From assembly GCA_020633495.1 (NCBI GenBank), contig JACKDR010000012.1, positions 62,001-126,000 of the forward strand: DNA of 64,000 nucleotides. The letters are read 5' to 3'. This document shows, one piece after another, positions 61,887 through 64,000 of the stretch; positions within the stretch are counted from its first letter, which is position 1, and every line of letters begins with the position of its first letter. The notes beneath the pieces were generated by a model. That model saw nothing but the letters and a program-made list of their open reading frames with translations, had not been told where the DNA came from and did not search any database. The translations under genes were made by a program, and so were the position numbers. This stretch comes from Kofleriaceae bacterium (lineage in GTDB: Bacteria > Myxococcota_A > Polyangia > Haliangiales > Haliangiaceae).

Positions 61887-63519
61887 TCAGACGCGCGAGC
61901 GCCGCCGACGACCTGGCCACAGCGCGACCGCGACGCCGAGGCCGAGCGCGAGAGCCCGCCGCCGGCGTCGCCGCCGTCGGCCTGGCAGCCGCAGCCCTTC
62001 TTCTTGGCCGCCGGCGCGCGCTGCTGCCCGCGCTGGCCGCGGCGCTGCCGCTGCCCGCCGCGCCACCGCTGCCCGCCGTCGTCGTCCCGGTGGTCCCCGT
62101 CGCCGGCGCCGGCGCCCCGCCCGCCGCCTTGACGTCGATCTCCGGCACGTCCTTGGCCACCAGCTGCGCCAGCTTCGCCTGGCCTCGCGGCGCGAACGCC
62201 AGGTCCCGCGCCGCCGACACCCCCGCGTACGTCTCCCCCGGCGGCGGCCCGCCCCAGCGCCCGCGCACCGGGTCCTTGCACTCCACCGGCCCCGTCCACT
62301 CGTGACGGATCGCGTACCGCCCCTGGAAGTTGTTCGTCGAATCCTCCCGCGCCCCCTCCTCCAGCTTCCCGCCCGACTGCACGAACTCCCGCCCGCCCAC
62401 GATCGCCTTCGCCTGCTTGAACACCAGGTCGTCCTTGACGTCGTCCGCCCCGTACCGCGCGTGCAGCCGCGTCAGCGTCATCCCGTACCCCTGGTACGCC
62501 TCCACCTTCCCCGGCCCGCCCCCCAGCACGTCCTGCCCCAGCGTCGCCAGGTCGTGATAGTCCAGCTGCGGCCCCGGGCACGGATCACACGTCGTCGCGT
62601 CCCACGCGTACTCCGTCACCACCGCCCCCGGGTGCTTCTCCACCGTCCGGTCGTACAGCGCCGCGTAGAACTCCCCGAACCGGTTCCGCACCTCGTCCAC
62701 CACCTCCAGGTTCGTCGGGATCGTCACGTTCCCGTAGTTCGACAGCTCGTACCGCCCCTCCGGCGACAGGATGCTCACGATCAGATCCTGCTTCCCGCTC
62801 GAGTTCGCCAGCCCCAGCCGGATCGGCAGCACGAACTCCTCGCTGTCGTAGTGGAACCGCAGCGGCGACAGCGCCGCCCGCCCGTCCACGAACGTCACCT
62901 TCTTCGGGTCCACCTTCGCCACGAAGAACTTCGACCCGCCCTCCACGTACGGCCGCAGCAGCGGCTCCGCGTTCGCAGGGATCTGGTACTTCTCCTGCCG
63001 CAGCCACGTCTCCAGTCCCGTCGAGTCCTTCGCCGACAGGATCACGATCTGGTACTCCCCCACCACGAACTGCGCCTCGATCGTCACGCCCAGATCCTTG
63101 GCGGACTCCTCGGACTTGTCGTACTTGGCGCCGCCGGTGGCGCTCGGCATCATCATCGGCTCCTCGGGCACCATCACGGCGCACGGGTCCTGCTCCCAGT
63201 ACTCGACCAGCCGCGGCGCTCCCATCGTGTCCACCTTCGCGAACACCTCCTTGGGCAGCGTCTTGACGTCCTCCTCGTGCAGCACCACCGGCACCGGCAC
63301 CACCAGCGCGAAGTCCGCCACCGGCCCCGCGTACGCGTTCTGCATCGACAGCACCGTCCGCGTCCCCATCCGCATCATCACCACCTGCGTGGCGTCGTTG
63401 AACATCTCCCCGCCCGCCCCGTTGACGTAGAACCCGCAGAACGCGTGCGCCGCCCCCGGCGCCATCGCACAGGTCGCCGCCGCCACCACGGCCGCCAGCA
63501 TCGTCTTGGGTCCGTTCAT
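61887..63519 (-). CDS. DUF2330 protein with MYXO-CTERM tail (full copy, tail frame-shifted)
   Basis: About 540 aa. A signal peptide (AAATCAMAPGAAHA) is followed by the DUF2330 domain: FCGFYVNGAGGEMFNDATQVVMMRMGTRTVLSMQNAYAGP, FALVVPVPVVL. A Cys pair (TTCDPCPGPQ) and the shared ending NNFQGRYAIRHEWTGPVECKDPVRGRWGGPP follow. The tail piece KKKGCGCQADGGDAGG and the helix ALALGLGVAVALWPGRRRR lie in two other frames, so two 1-nt shifts sit between ~61.95 and 62.10 kb. Codon choice is unusual: much of the gene uses G-ending codons (GTG, CGG, GGG), while the patch near 63.10-63.19 kb uses the normal C-ending ones. The ATG has a GAGGAG site. Confidence 0.8.
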
Positions 63520-64000
63520 CGCCGTCTCCTCGTGATCATGACCAGGGCCACCAGCGCGGTGCCCAGCGCCGCCGGGGTGCCGCCGCCGTCGCTGGCGCAG
63601 CCGCACCCCTTGGCCTTCGTCGTCACCTGCCCCGGGCCGTGCGCCGACGGCGGCAGCGGCACGCCGGCGGTCACCTGCAGCTCGGGGACGTCCTGCGCCA
63701 CCATCATCGGCAGCTGGACCTTGCCGCGCGGCGCGAACGCCAGGTTGGTCGCGGCCATCGGCATCGCGATGTCGGCGCCGCCCGGCGGGCCGCCCCAGCG
63801 GCCGCGGATCGGGTGCTCGCACTCGACCGGCCCGGTCCAGGCGTGGCGGATGATGTAGCGGCCCTGGAAGTTGTCGTAGTCCGAGGGCGTCGCGCCCTCC
63901 TCCAGGCGCTTGCCGTCGGGGCCGCCCCACTGCTCGCGGCCGCCGACCACCGGCGGCGCCGCCTTGAACACCAGGTCGTCCTTGACGTCGTCCTTGCCGT
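63516..64000 (-). CDS. DUF2330 protein with MYXO-CTERM tail, C-terminal part (cut by window edge)
   Basis: The last ~160 residues of a second DUF2330 paralogue, continuing past the right edge. The visible part repeats DDVKDDLVFK, FQGRYIIRHAWTGPVECEHPIRGRWGGPP and LAFAPRGK from the neighbour. It ends with an intact MYXO-CTERM tail (KAKGCGCASDGGG, one helix, RRRR). Its stop overlaps the next gene's ATG (ATGA). Codon use is the normal C-ending type of the genome, unlike the downstream copy. Confidence 0.85.
   Translation of the reverse strand, partial: GKDDVKDDLVFKAAPPVVGGREQWGGPDGKRLEEGATPSDYDNFQGRYIIRHAWTGPVECEHPIRGRWGGPPGGADIAMPMAATNLAFAPRGKVQLPMMVAQDVPELQVTAGVPLPPSAHGPGQVTTKAKGCGCASDGGGTPAALGTALVALVMITRRRR

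Overview
This 64 kb stretch reads as chromosomal DNA of a very GC-rich (by eye above 70%) member of the Myxococcota. The signs are MYXO-CTERM-type tails (Cys pair or CGC motif, one membrane helix, Arg cluster) on several exported proteins, a Myxococcus-type PilZ module, an FHA-sigma54 activator, a tandem Hanks-type kinase, a MopE-like metal-binding motif, many lipoproteins and TonB/multiheme outer-surface proteins. No rRNA, tRNA, CRISPR, integrase or transposase was seen. Both strands carry very long spurious frames, so genes were chosen on recognisable protein content, start signals and operon overlaps.

Layout: 1-8.1 kb holds a truncated lipoprotein, a CoA-ester monooxygenase/RlmI-like methyltransferase pair, DUF72, and the LigD/Ku end-joining pair, divergent across 23 bp. 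8.1-9.7 kb is a Coq4-like gene and a TetR regulator around a palindromic operator. 10-15.7 kb is a cyclase-domain gene, then a carbohydrate-themed run: CBM21 lipoprotein, PHP phosphoesterase, and one gene joining CBM48, GH13 amylase and radical-SAM domains. 15.7-21.2 kb has TPR, FHA-sigma54 activator, MpaB-like oxygenase and FIST sensor genes, with two repeat-rich intergenic stretches (18.4-18.6 and 21.2-21.8 kb). 21.8-29.2 kb: O-methyltransferase/FemAB-like pair, a glutaredoxin-HesB-rhodanese fusion, a PilZ-PEGA protein and an M1-type peptidase lipoprotein. 29.2-38.8 kb: YchJ-like SEC-C protein, beta-lactamase-like lipoprotein, FG-GAP lipoprotein, MYXO-CTERM trypsin, a zinc-finger/histone-fold protein and a double Ser/Thr kinase. 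38.8-49.1 kb: PEP carboxylase, YiiX-like hydrolase, unknown exported proteins, and two convergent alkaline-phosphatase-fold enzymes. 47.6-51 kb (minus) is a RegB/RegA-type redox two-component system followed by one of those phosphatases. 51.1-54.8 kb (minus) is BlaI, an M56 sensor protease and two duplicated CPYC DsbA-like lipoproteins, with a BlaI-type operator. 55-64 kb carries a 3D-domain protein, a TonB receptor and a minus-strand operon of two DUF2330 MYXO-CTERM proteins, a pentaheme cytochrome, an unknown protein and an HTTM protein.

Two window-wide patterns stand out. First, at least 16 genes have a TANNNT-like hexamer ending 5-9 nt (mostly 6-8) before the start codon, which fits leaderless transcription. 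Second, about nine genes are broken by single-base shifts that restore good protein sequence when corrected. Where I could place them, most lie in (CG)n or C runs, which suggests residual sequencing indels, though true pseudogenes cannot be excluded from the sequence alone.
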